The notes beneath the pieces are model-generated. The model worked only from the letters and a program-made list of their open reading frames with translations, searched no databases and was not told where the DNA came from. The position numbers and the translations under genes are program-made. Shown here piece after piece: positions 52,848 through 63,486 of a stretch of 64,000 nucleotides of DNA (within the stretch, counting starts at the first letter, position 1; the number at the start of each line of letters is the position of its first letter). Source of the DNA: Apoda limacodes (Eukaryota; Arthropoda; Insecta; Lepidoptera; Limacodidae); the NCBI GenBank assembly GCA_946406115.1, contig OX291553.1, positions 16,187,001-16,251,000 of the forward strand, in the 5' to 3' direction.

Positions 52848-53007
52848 GGGGCCATCCATTTAATACGTCACGCGCTTAGAGGGGAGGGGGGGGTGGGGGG
52901 TCATGCTAAGTGTGACAAATTTTTCATACTAACATTGGGAAAAAAGCCTGAGAAAGGAGGAGTCTAAAATTACAGAAATTTGCGTGACGTATTAAATGGT
53001 TGGCCCC
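52848..53007. mobile_element. 160-bp TA-flanked MITE
   Basis: Ends are ggggccatccatttaatacg and, inverted, ggggccaaccatttaatacg, continuing tcacgc on both sides. TA flanks at 52846-52847 and 53008-53009. The interior is G-rich and non-coding. Confidence 0.85.
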
Positions 53008-53141
53008 TAATATATAAGATAACATATAGGATTAATAGTAGAAGTTTATTAAGAAAAAACTAAAACTAATAATACCTTAATCAATATAGGTATTATCTAG
53101 CAAAAATTACTACATAATATGTGTTGGAAATTCATTAGATT

Positions 53142-53386
53142 AAAAAACCGGCCAAGTGCGGGTCGGACGCGCGCGCACCGAAGGGTCTGTACCTACCACC
53201 ATTTACGTAATTTACAAACACAAAAAAAAAAGTGTTTCATCCAATTGCTGACCAAGCCCGACGTTGCTCAACTTAGAATATCGTTCTAACAAACAAATAT
53301 GTTACTGTTTGGCATAATAATATCTAAATGGCGCTGCAACAGTGATTTAATGGTCGGACCCGTCTAAAAATTGGCCGGTTTTTTTT
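53142..53386. mobile_element. Foldback element with 5S rRNA-like core
   Basis: Starts aaaccggccaagtgcggg and ends aattggccggttttt, inverted to each other. Shares accaccatttacgtaattta with 56456-56767. The core at 53241-53290, read on the minus strand, is aagttgagcaacgtcgggct then tggtcag, closely like the internal control region of 5S rRNA. Confidence 0.65.
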
Positions 53387-56164
53387 ATTTGTAGCTATGC
53401 TTTAGAGTTTAGAGCTTACACACACTATGACCACTGTAAGATTATATGCGTTATTGCTTTTACGATATAGCAATCAGATTATTATAAGTTTGTACCCTGT
53501 ACCGCCAAGCGCCGCGCCTGAATTCGAACGTAAATATTTTTATTAACTTAGTAAGTGTATTCAGAATGTTATAATTTTATTTTTCAGTAATATTTAATGG
53601 TTTACTAACTTATATTTAATACCTGTTTTACACAAGTATACCAACTTCATCTAAGTACTTTTTGATGGAATTTTACTTACCCGACTACATTTTTAATTTG
53701 GTCAACTATCATTCATTGAGTTGTAAAGCCTACTTAGCTATGATAGTTTTCCTTTTAATTTCACACACCCAAGAACAGCCATTAACCTGGCAGTGGAGGG
53801 TGGGGGGGGGGACACTGAACTTGCATTTTAAAGCCTAATATTCCGCAAACGCATCGATGAATGATTCTCACAAACCATATTTTTCAACGAGCTACCCAAC
53901 GACATCCTACACTATGGGGTAGCGAGAAAAAAAAATCACCCCCACTTTTCGTGTACGAGACGTACCTTAAAAATTTTTTTTTTTCTAGTTTCAGTTTACC
54001 ACTTTGTTGGCCTGATTAATATGTATATTCATGCCAAATTACAGCTTTCTAGTACTAATGGTCTCTGAGCTAAGCCGCAGACGGAGAGAGAGACGGACAG
54101 ACGGACGGACATGGCGAAACTATAAGGGTTCCTTGTTGACAAAACTCGTCTTAAAGTTAGTGTATCTACTTGCCAATGTGAAACGAGCGATTCATGCGAG
54201 AATTAAACGTATTAGGCAACATTGCCTACCCGGATGGTATATTATATGTAAAGGTTGTTTTAATCACAGCTGCAATACGTACAATCTCATAATTCAGCCA
54301 AGTTAAAAAAGGCAAAAATCTGTCTGACGTAGCTTTTCTAATTTTAACTTTCTTCGTAGGGCATAATGTCAATAAACAAAACACAACGTAGATATGCTCA
54401 CACACAGAAAAGTTACATAAAGTTGTGTTTGCTTACCTACGTTGTGGTAATAAACTTAACTGAAAAACGATTAAAAAAGTTAAAATAAGATTTAGAAAAA
54501 TAATATCAATAGGAAGGACAGTGATACTGGATTGTTAATATATAAAAAAAAACTTTTCTTGATAGGAAAAGGCCCCTGTACTTTTTATAGGCATGGCCTG
54601 TTCTAAAGATTAACACGCAAATAGTAAAAGAATAATTCATAATATTGATCTGGCAAGTGACGACCGACCGCGGCGCTGGATTTAAAATAATAAAGGCGGG
54701 ATATCATTTTTTAAGGTGATGGCATACTCAAACGAGTTCACTTTGCAAGAATTCGATTAATTTTGTTACAGGCAGTACACTTTTTGAAGTTAAATATATA
54801 TATAACCCTTATTAAGTGGATTTGCTAATATTATTATAATTTGGCTATGAAGCAGTTAGAAAAAACAAACTGACACTCTATTTTTGGGCTTTAATTCAAA
54901 TTGTTTAGAAAACTAAGAGTTACATTCTCTTGATCCTTATTTCATTAAATATACATAAATATGACCAAGTCAGTATGCTAATTTCATAGTTCTAAATAAA
55001 TATTTTCATTTTATACCAACAAAAAACCGAGAAAATCGAGACTATAAACGTACATGGAACTGTGTCTCTTTGCATGCGCTCTATAGTGAAATATGTCTTT
55101 GTACGGTGTGGTGGAAGCGGCACGCTTTTGCTAGGGTATGCCATAGTCTTAATTTTTTTATTTTCAATTTAATTCTGCTTTTAGTGCGTTTTTGTGTAAA
55201 GCTCTATACAAAGATGACTTATACGTTTAAGTCATATTTGGCTTCATACACATCTCGGCCGTCAGTCTCGCTACATTCGTATTATTGACGGTTCATTCTT
55301 CAGACTCTATCATCAGATAAAGGCTTACTTTAATGTCCTCAACAGTAATGTAGGTACAATAACATGACAATAGTTACAGACAATGTACTGCGATAGTAGA
55401 GCATAGTGCTAATACAATACTCACTCACTAACACCTAATCCTAAGAGCAAACAAAAGTATACGTTTATCGAGAACGACGTAATAATTAAAATTGAACTAC
55501 GATTCGTTTTATATACGAAGCAATTCAGACATTTTTACTCTTGCTACATTGTTAGGTGCGTGTTGTGCATGTGCTTAGAGTTCCGTAGTATAAGAATTCC
55601 ATATTGGGTTCATCCGAAAAACTTGTTAACAGATTTTGTAGACAAAAAAAAGTTTAAAGCACTAATAATTAAATATTTGATTTTAGATAATAAGAACACA
55701 AGGTAGACATGTTTGGAAAAAAGTTATTGTAGAACGATTAATGTATTCCAGCAACCGCTTACACAAAAGGTGCGCGAAAAAAACTGATTTCTCGGTCCTT
55801 TGTACCGAGAAATTTTTTATCATAATCTTAAATAGCGGATCATATAACATAAGACACATGTCAAAATCGGATTATATGGTAAGATGGCAGAATTATATAC
55901 GGCTGTGATATAATTATATAGACAAATGACAGACATAACGAAACTATATATGTTCCATTTTTGGCATTTCGCTACGGGACCCTAAAAATATTGATTGCGA
56001 TCAAAATCAGAAATTTACTAAATTATTCACAAAACTTGTTTAGTAGGTAATATGCTATGTGTCACATGAGCGTGTGGGTTTTTACGAAGAATAATTTTTT
56101 TCCTAGTGACTAGAATTGAAAAGAGTGCTGTGGTAACTATATAAGAATCATGTTTATATTACAG

Positions 56165-58751
56165 AGGTACTCAGTCGAGAGATCCTGTGACAGCTGAAGC
56201 ACCTTACGACAGCATGCACCTGACAAGCAATAACCATGCAGCACCTCAGTGGCCAACACCAAGAGACAGAACCGAAACCATGTTCATATTACCTAAACCA
56301 CTGAGTTCTGGAGATCACATTATCGTTACAGGGATATTAAGGACAGACCCGAAAACGTAAGTACATACCCATCATTCACACATCATTCCATAGTATTAAT
56401 ATTTTCATTGCTCATAGAGAATTAACCTTCTAAGATATCGCTAAATGTTTTATATAAAAAAACCGGCCAAGTGCGAGTTGGACTCGCGCACCGAGGGTTC
56501 CTTACGTACCACCATTTACGTAATTTACAAACTCAACCAAAACAAAAACGAAACAATGTGTCACCTACCGTCTTAATTTACCGTTACAGCGCCAGCTTGT
56601 TGGAAGCAATATTCAAAGTTAAGCAGCGTCAGGCTTGGTCAGTGATTGGATGGTAGACCGCTTAGCGGCAAATTTTTTGTTTTTGTTCGTAAATTAAGCT
56701 AGATGGCGCTGTACCGGTAATTTAAAATAGTAATGGCTTGGGCCTGCCTCACACTTGGCCGGTTTTTATTATTTTTCAGATAACCCCCATTATACCACAT
56801 ATTCTGTAAAAAATTCAGGCTTCTACCTACTTCGGTCTAAACGCCTTTTTTGTCCTGAAGAGTTTTTTTTATTTATAAATCTAGAATCGATGTTCTTCCT
56901 GTATCCTTTTTTTTAATTAAAATTTTTTCTAGCATTTTTGATAAAAAAAAATTACATTACAGATTGGTCGCTGCTCTTATAACAGGGGAAACCGCTCCAG
57001 ACTACAACAACATAGCCTGTCAAATGGAAGCTTTATTTCCTTCGCCCTTCACGATAAAAACAATACAAGAAGGTCGAGAAAGCGTAATAGATGGATACTA
57101 CCGGGGATTTGATGTCACAGAAAATTTTCCAGGTACTACCAATAGTATTATACAGTATAGTAACAAAAGGCGGCCATTGAAAGAAAAGTTCTTGAAACAT
57201 TGATGATAGCAAATTTCAATAGAAGGAAACATTCCTTTATTTTCTAAAAAAGAAACAACCTGTTTAAACCAGGCATCGAACTCGAGAAATAAGGAAAAAA
57301 AAAAACTTTATTTTATGATTTTGATCGAAGATTATAAAAATCAATTTTTTCGAAGCTCTGAGCAGCTTAGGTTAAAGAATGATAGAAATATATATTGATA
57401 TAGCTAGCACATATGAATAGAATTTTCACTAAACTACTTAATTTATTTTATTTTATCAAAGATGGATGGTTACGTTTAGTTGGCCTGCAAGATTTCCGGA
57501 TGTAATACCTTCATATTTATTTTTCGTTGGGTCGTAAATTCAATACTAAAACAATTTTTTTTCTTCAGATACTATCCATATCTTATTTATTATGTAATTT
57601 TTTTTTTATTACGATACAAATATGTTATGTAGAAAAAAAATATCCTCATGATGAAGTCATAAAATATAGATTGTTTTTAAATTTAGATTCTCGGCTCAAA
57701 CAGGTGTTTTATCAGAAACTATTGTTTCTTTGCAGTGAAATTTGACATCATCAATATTTAAGGTATACTTTCCATCCTGTATATAGTAACAAATTATCCT
57801 AACTAATATAAAAATGTGAAAGTCTGTTTGTTTGTTAATTCTTAAAGTCGCAATACATGAATAGTTGAAGGGACGTGAAAGGACATAGAATAATTTTTAT
57901 TCTCATCGAGGGTTTCCATGAGAATATGTTTTTAGCGGGTGATACGCGAAGTAGATACTATTCCTCAACGTCACAATGGAGCAACGAGATATCCTGATTT
58001 TTGGCATGATGACAGCTAAAAGGGCGGAGAATGACATAGGATACTTTTTATTCCAATAAAAAGTCCTCATAACAATAGTATTTGCCGCGGGTAAAGCCAC
58101 GCAGCATATATCCTTCATCTTTGTATCTCTTTTGGGATAAAATAAAGCTATCTCTATGCAAATAAATACGTGGATCCGTTGGTGAGTTAAGGAAGGATAG
58201 TCCAGAAATTCATTTTTGCATGTATAGGTAATACTAATTACAAAGTATTGTTTATAACGTTTAATTTGACCAATACACTAGGCAATTTTATCCTCCTGAA
58301 TTATTAAATTGGTAATACCAATGCACGCGCATTATTTGTTTTTTTTTTTCAATTTAAGAATTAGACGTTAAATTTTATTTCAGTGAAGAAAAACCTGAAT
58401 AAAGTTCTTCCTTCCTTCCTTTCTTCCTTTATTTGGCAATATTCCGAAATCTGCGGAAACAAAATTGCGAAATCATAAAAATAGAGCTAACACAGGGATA
58501 AACAGTCTTCCTAATAACGTGGCATTTAAGTAGCATTGTAATGATTAAAAAATTCTAAATGTTTTTGTTTCTTTTCAGATTTCGCGTTCGTAATAAAGTT
58601 CATAGTGAAAGATAATTCATTGTTGGTAAAGGTCGGCTTCAACGAGTTGCTGTTTTTTAGGCTAAAACATAATCTGAATGCAATAAAGTACATATCTTTA
58701 AGCGGTGACATTTTAAAAGTCAGTACACTAGAGTTCCAATTTGAAAAGTAG
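56165..58751 (+). CDS. Galectin-like protein, copy C (first exon not found)
   Basis: Exons 56165-56356, 56963-57132 and 58579-58751, with acceptors ttacag, ttacag, tttcag and donors gtaagt and gtacta. Phases match copy A exactly. About 177 codons are visible, ending LEFQFEK and TAG. Domain landmarks: FILPKPLSSGDHIIVTGIL, DYNNIACQMEALF, and LKHNLNAIKYISLSGDILKV. The leading exon carries about 24 extra residues relative to A (VTAEAPYDSMHLTSNN region). The sugar-contact residues of classical galectins are absent here too, but NIACQ is kept in A, B and C. The exon begins in phase 2 after an acceptor, so a coding exon upstream is required; B's exon 1 donor has the compatible phase. Confidence 0.75.
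56456..56767. mobile_element. Foldback element with 5S rRNA-like core in galectin C intron
   Basis: Terminal inverted repeats of about 19 bp: aaaccggccaagtgcgag and, at the other end inverted, aaaccggccaagtgtgag. A second inverted pair (accgttacagcgcca / tggcgctgtaccggta) frames the core. The core at 56610-56660, aaagttaagcagcgtcaggc then tggtcagtgattggatgg, resembles 5S rRNA boxes. A recent insertion type within the intron of C. Confidence 0.7.
57799..58100 (+). repeat. Dispersed repeat in intron of galectin C
   Basis: Starts aactaatataaaaatgtgaa, then agtctgtttgtttgtt, and ends with a ccgcgggtaaagccac patch. Same family as at 39175, 48296 and, reversed, near 63010-63290. Confidence 0.55.
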
Positions 58752-58974
58752 CTCTTAGTAACCCTTAGTAAGTAACCCTTGAGGACAATTTTACGTGTTA
58801 TACTACCTCTAGGCCAAACTTGGAAGTAAGTAATGTTGAATTAGCACCGCATTTATTTAAAATATATGTAAGTACCTACGTAAATACGAAGAGTTAAAGT
58901 GATTGTTTAGGGTCATATTTTTTCCGCCTTTGTTTTTTATTTATTATTTTATTGGCATTTGCAAAAGATGATCA

Positions 58975-58980
58975 AATAAA
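58975..58980 (+). terminator. Possible poly(A) signal of galectin C
   Basis: AATAAA 224 bp after the stop, beyond the conserved 3' element. Confidence 0.4.
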
Positions 58981-59039
58981 TTACATTTAAAATATCTTAT
59001 ATCTGTTTCTCTTGAAGCCTTTTAAACCTATTGTAATTA

Positions 59040-59500
59040 TTGTTAAAATGCTGCAGGCATTTGGCATACGACCTACTGCAGGGGCACGGCCTATTCTTCG
59101 GACAAGGAGGCTTAGGCCATAGTCTACCGCGCTGACCCAGTGTAAAAAGTTTTAAAACCGCCAATAAAGCCTCTGACTGGGCTTAGCGACTGATATCATG
59201 AATTAAATCAGCCTGGTTCAACGGTTTATTTTGCCCTCCGAAGCACGGAATTACTCAGAAAAGTGAGCTGGTGACCCATACATACTGACCACGTACGACT
59301 TTGTTTAACTTCGCTTATCGTTTCCGATAGACGTATGTGACTACGCCACAAGCTCCTTAGTCCATCCATATCAAGGCGAGATATGGGCCACATCCACCCA
59401 TCCGCTTTCCGCATGAAATATGCGCGTTTCATCGAGCCGGCAAGAGGCAGCGGGCAGCGGGTGTGGGAAGGTGTGACAGACGAGACACTGTGACAGCAGA
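59040..59500 (-). repeat. 5S rRNA-derived SINE
   Basis: On the minus strand, 59268-59330 reads gcgaagttaaacaaagtcgt, ggtcagtatgtatgggtcac, matching the order and spacing of the 5S rRNA internal promoter (cgaagttaag...ggtcagta..tggatgggtga). It is followed by a non-5S body with cgtgcttcggagggcaaaat. A SINE3-type element rather than a 5S gene, since the 5S 5' and 3' stems are absent. Confidence 0.65.
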
Positions 59501-60026
59501 CATTTTATACACACTATCTACTGCTAATTAATGAATTAGTAATAGGTTATTAATGTCATAATAAAACATAAAACAGTTTTGAACAAAATCGTTTTTAAGA
59601 TTTTTAGATGTCTATAATAATAAGGTAACAGAGCTGTAACCATGCGTGTACGTCGATACCTTATAATTAAAATTTTAGATTTTGGTTTAAAATACAAAAA
59701 TGAATTGTTTTACTGGTTTTCAAAAGTGAACTCCTATCCTCTCTTGCTATTCGGCCACGGATTCCTAATGAACCTCAAATTTAATTTTTAAAGGCCTATC
59801 CAATGACAGCCTACGTAAAAAATTATAGGTATCCTTTTCTTAGTTGAATGTTTGGAGATGAATATAATCGTATTTTCTGTAAGCTGTTGAGTAATCAATG
59901 GTAATCTTCAGAATCAAATTTCAGACCAGCGCACTTGCGAATATAAACAAATAAGCACTGTTGGACTAGATTAATTAGGCATCAAACATAGCTAAAACCC
60001 AACTTGGTTAGACCAGAGTGCCTATA

Positions 60027-60189
60027 GTGTGAGTTTTTAACTCTACTATCGCGTTCGCGTCAACGAAATAAATGAATAAAATTGAAGAAGCATCTCTAGC
60101 GGACGCGTTTCGAGACGGTTTTTTCTTACAGGACTTTTAATGAATACGCGAACGCGATAGTAGAGTTACGAACTCGCAAAAACTCACAC
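60027..60189. mobile_element. 163-bp MITE with long terminal inverted repeats
   Basis: Left end gtgtgagtttttaactctac and right end inverted gtgtgagtttttgcgagttc, both leading to an actctactatcgcgttcgcg arm. TA flanks both sides (60025-60026, 60190-60191). Non-coding. Confidence 0.75.
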
Positions 60190-61109
60190 TAAGCACACAT
60201 CTCTTTAACAAAAGAGGCAATCATTTTAGTTTATAAAAACTTTTTAAGGGGCCTACAGCAGCTAATAAGCGCCACTATCAGACATATTTGGACAAAGCGT
60301 ATTTCAAAATGTACTTACTAACACTAGTCATAAGCTATATTTAGGTGTCTCGTGTAAAACTTAACATTTAAAATAAAGATATTTCTGCTGAAGATATTTC
60401 CCTGCCAAGGTTTTCTGTAAGGACTACAATATGGGGTTTTTCAAGAAAGAATTTATTAGACTTTAAAGGGTCTGTGAAGCTTTGTATTAGCAGGTAAGAA
60501 ATATTTAAGGCTGTTAAATAATCTTAAGGGTAAACGCCGCAGATTGGTTTTATACCAAATGAATTTTGCCATACTCTCTGAAGTTTCCTAAAGTAGTTGT
60601 TCCGTTTTGGTATTAAAACATATTTAAAAATTAACCAGCTTAGGAGTATATTTTTTCTAAAGAGCACCTAAAATCTAGAAATTCTGAAATAATATTTTAG
60701 ACCTGCAATTCACAGAAAATCGTTAATAATTGAACGTAAAACGGAACGTAGAATTACGAAACGGAGCGTATATCTTAAGGCTGATGAACCAATGCTCAGT
60801 GCTCAATAACATAAAAAAATTTGACGGCTCAAATATTATTATTTTTTTCTTCTTTTTTTCTTAGAATGTTATGGCCTGTGCTGATAATTGACTATGAATA
60901 ATCATACATTTTTGAAAATCAATGTTAATTTCTAATGCAGGTCTCAATATTTATTTTTATTATTAAGCTAAGTTCTTTACCCTAGGCTTTACCTAAATAT
61001 AAAAGATGACGCTGGTTAAACTTACTTGGAAATAAAATACCAAGCTCTATACTAATTCCTATTTTTTAATATTTTTGCAAAGGTGCCACTAAATCTTGTA
61101 TGGAGCAAA

Positions 61110-61285
61110 AAAAAAATATAAAAAATAATGGCTTATCAGAATCTCACGGAACCAAAAACCGCAAGCACTTAATTTTTTGTAAATTTTTTTTAAAACCGAA
61201 ATACAAAGTTATTATTCACGGAACTTTGAAGATTATGGCAAATCAATTTGATATGATAAACAATCTACGGCGTTAACCCTTAATG
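61110..61285 (+). repeat. Dispersed repeat, partner of 31960-32145
   Basis: Same ordered motifs as the partner: accaaaaaccgcaagcactt, ttcacggaacttt, aatctacggcgtt. Confidence 0.7.
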
Positions 61286-61289
61286 TACT

Positions 61290-61640
61290 AGTGACCTTAG
61301 AACAGACCTAAGAGACTTGAATATTCCAATTCAACTCACTATCTATTATTAATCCGAGATTTTTTACCGTTAAGCTGTAGCAAATGATAGAGACGTCGTA
61401 TGAGACTGGGTTTTCAGGTACTTGGGATAGTTTTTAAAGTTGAGGTGAAGTAAACTTGCTACCAGTAAAAGGAGGAGTGGCAGAAATAGCAGAGATATGC
61501 TGATTAATTGAACTAAGGGTAAAGCTGGTGGTAAAATGGTTATTTGGTGCTTTACCAATGCCCAAGGTTTTGATGAACTTCCAGACATCTGCTTGTGAAG
61601 TTGAGATGATTAAGAAACGTTGTCGTTTATGCTTAAACAA
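61290..61640 (-). pseudogene. Fossil non-LTR retrotransposon fragment (between endonuclease and RT)
   Basis: Minus strand encodes ADVWKFIKTLGIGK followed by LSSINQHISAISATPPFTGS, a linker pattern (W..lk.lGigk...lN.hF) found between endonuclease and RT of Jockey-like elements; a shifted frame continues toward 61290. No intact ORF. Confidence 0.5.
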
Positions 61641-61984
61641 TACAAACAGGTGAGTTCGCGGACATGTTCGATGTATTTAATTTTGATACTTCAATATTAG
61701 TCGCATAATCGAGATAGATAACGAACTATTCTTTTTATTACTATGTTTTCTAAACATTTAAGACACAGCAGAATTCTTAAGCTTCAATTTTTTTTGTTAC
61801 GAAAACGTGTACGTAGGCTACATTAATCATAAAAATAAAATTAAAAAAAATAACAATAAGTATTATTAAGACAGTAAGGGAATCGAACCTGAGTCAGCCT
61901 TAAGTGCTGGTTAATTTCTAATTCAGAACCATCAAAATCCAAAATAAATGTCACAGTTAGGATTTTCCGTATAATTTTATAAAT

Positions 61985-62213
61985 TATAATAATTATTAGG
62001 GATATCCATTGATGATGTAAGATCACCACATATGACCCAAATTATGCAATATGTCCCTTTTCTTGACGTCATTATTGATTGAACATGCATATATATATCC
62101 AGGCAGATAATATCTTGTTACCAGTTAGCGCACTGCCACAGACAATTGTCGCCATATTGGCACAGACCTTTTTCCTACTTTACATATACAAAAAAATAAT
62201 AGAAAATTTAGCG
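61985..62213 (+). promoter_or_regulatory. Promoter and 5' UTR of a fourth galectin-like copy (D)
   Basis: Aligns with the A and B promoters: agggatatccattgatgatg, agatcaccacatatgaccca, ttgacgtcatt (a palindromic CRE TGACGTCA), catatatatatcc TATA region and a gcgcactgccacagacaa start region. More diverged than A versus B; the AP-1-like TGAGTCA is not kept. Confidence 0.6.
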
Positions 62214-62236
62214 ATGCCAACAAGACAAAGAAACGA
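62214..62236 (+). CDS. First coding exon of galectin-like copy D
   Basis: ATG CCA ACA AGA CAA AGA AAC GA then gtaagt, seven codons ending in phase 2, as in copies A and B. It aligns with the end of copy B exon 1 (gcgataccaacaat). Exon 2 is not seen in the following 1.7 kb, so the rest is either past the window or lost. Assignment rests on the shared promoter and phase. Confidence 0.5.
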
Positions 62237-63486
62237 GTAAGTAATATATTTTCATATTTCTGATATGCTTAATATGTACTGTAGAGGTTACGACCTCTTG
62301 TTGAGTGTAAAGGAAGTAAATAGGCTAGCGAACGTTTTTCACGCAGCAAATACTTCGTAGTAGTTTTATAAAAACATAATAGATGGTGTCAGTGCGTTTT
62401 TAAATAAAAACAATCGGAATTACGAGCTTGTCATTATTTTGTTATTAATTGACATTCCAGTGTAAAATATAGATCGGACAAGTCTATATAAATTTAGAGG
62501 GTCGATTCCTGTCTTAACCAGGGAGCCCTAGATTTGATAGAATGGCTTTATAATGCCAGTAGACTTAAAGTAAGATACTCCAGTATCCAAAATATTCCAA
62601 GCATCGCCACCATCGCAATTTAATGTCCTATTGTATATCCAATGTATGGACACGACGACCCGAGGCCTATTGAAGGATGGCCTAATAAAAGAAGATGTAC
62701 TGCAGATAAGTTTAATGTTGTATAATAATTCTCCTAGGTAGTAGATGAACCTAAATATTATATACTCTTGTGGCGATAGAAAAGAACATCTGAATATAGA
62801 AAAGAACTCCCGATGTTGTCTTTTTATTAGCAGAGATCCCGATACCTAGATAGAAATAGGTAGAAGCAGCATATTTACGCCCCCGCACGCTGCAGTACCT
62901 AACAAAAAAGATCTCTACAACAATAAAACTGTAGGCACCGATGGCGGTATTACGGTACTTATCCGTACTCACTCGCACTGGAAGACCAGACTTGTTTTCT
63001 ATATTCGCTATATTAAAATACTAGATTTTGCCAGCGGGAGCCCGCCTTAAATTCGGTTATCGTCGTGGAATTTTTACGTCAACTCATAATTATACTAATG
63101 AAGTTTGCTTTATCAAGTTCGTGTAAGCTCGATTATAGTTATTCTCTAAGGGACATTTTGAATTTTTCGGGATAAAAATTCATGTGTGCTATAGGTGTGC
63201 AAAGTTTCATCCCGATCCGTCCAGTGGTTGTAGCGTGATTGAGTAACCAACATCTAAACTTTCACGTTTATAATATTATAGAAGGAAGTAGGATTCTGTA
63301 ATGTCGCATTTACATCCCTTAGCTTTATGTACCCATAAAACGTATTTTTTCAATTACCTACATAATAATAAAAATGTATAGCAGATTACATAAAACACTT
63401 TCCTGTAAAATTTGAAGGAAGCAAAGACAGAAACAGATGAAATTGCTTATATATACGGACAGAAGAATATGACGCAACCATAAGGG
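62237..63486. other. Intron or spacer after galectin D exon 1
   Basis: No exon with galectin motifs found. Contains a reversed dispersed repeat near 63010-63290 (gccagcgggagcccgcc, ending aactttcacgtttataatat). Confidence 0.5.

Larger units (their letters stand above)
49240..56164. other. Spacer between galectin B and galectin C
   Basis: Contains a dispersed repeat (50215-50470, with gatgatggagccggaaggtg), two candidate minus-strand exons (50786-50856, 51933-52039), a non-LTR tail (51560-51775), a MITE (52848-53007), a 5S-like foldback (53142-53386) and a small hairpin at 55787-55813 (atttctcggt / accgagaaat). I looked for a first exon and promoter of galectin C here and did not find one. 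Confidence 0.5.

Noticed and set aside
56600..56665. Possible 5S rRNA gene
   Set aside because: Only the internal control region is similar; the 5' and 3' stem halves are missing and it lies inside an inverted-repeat element.
61370..61588. 72-codon frame rich in leucine and serine
   Set aside because: It is the shifted frame of the non-LTR fragment at 61290-61640, not a membrane protein.
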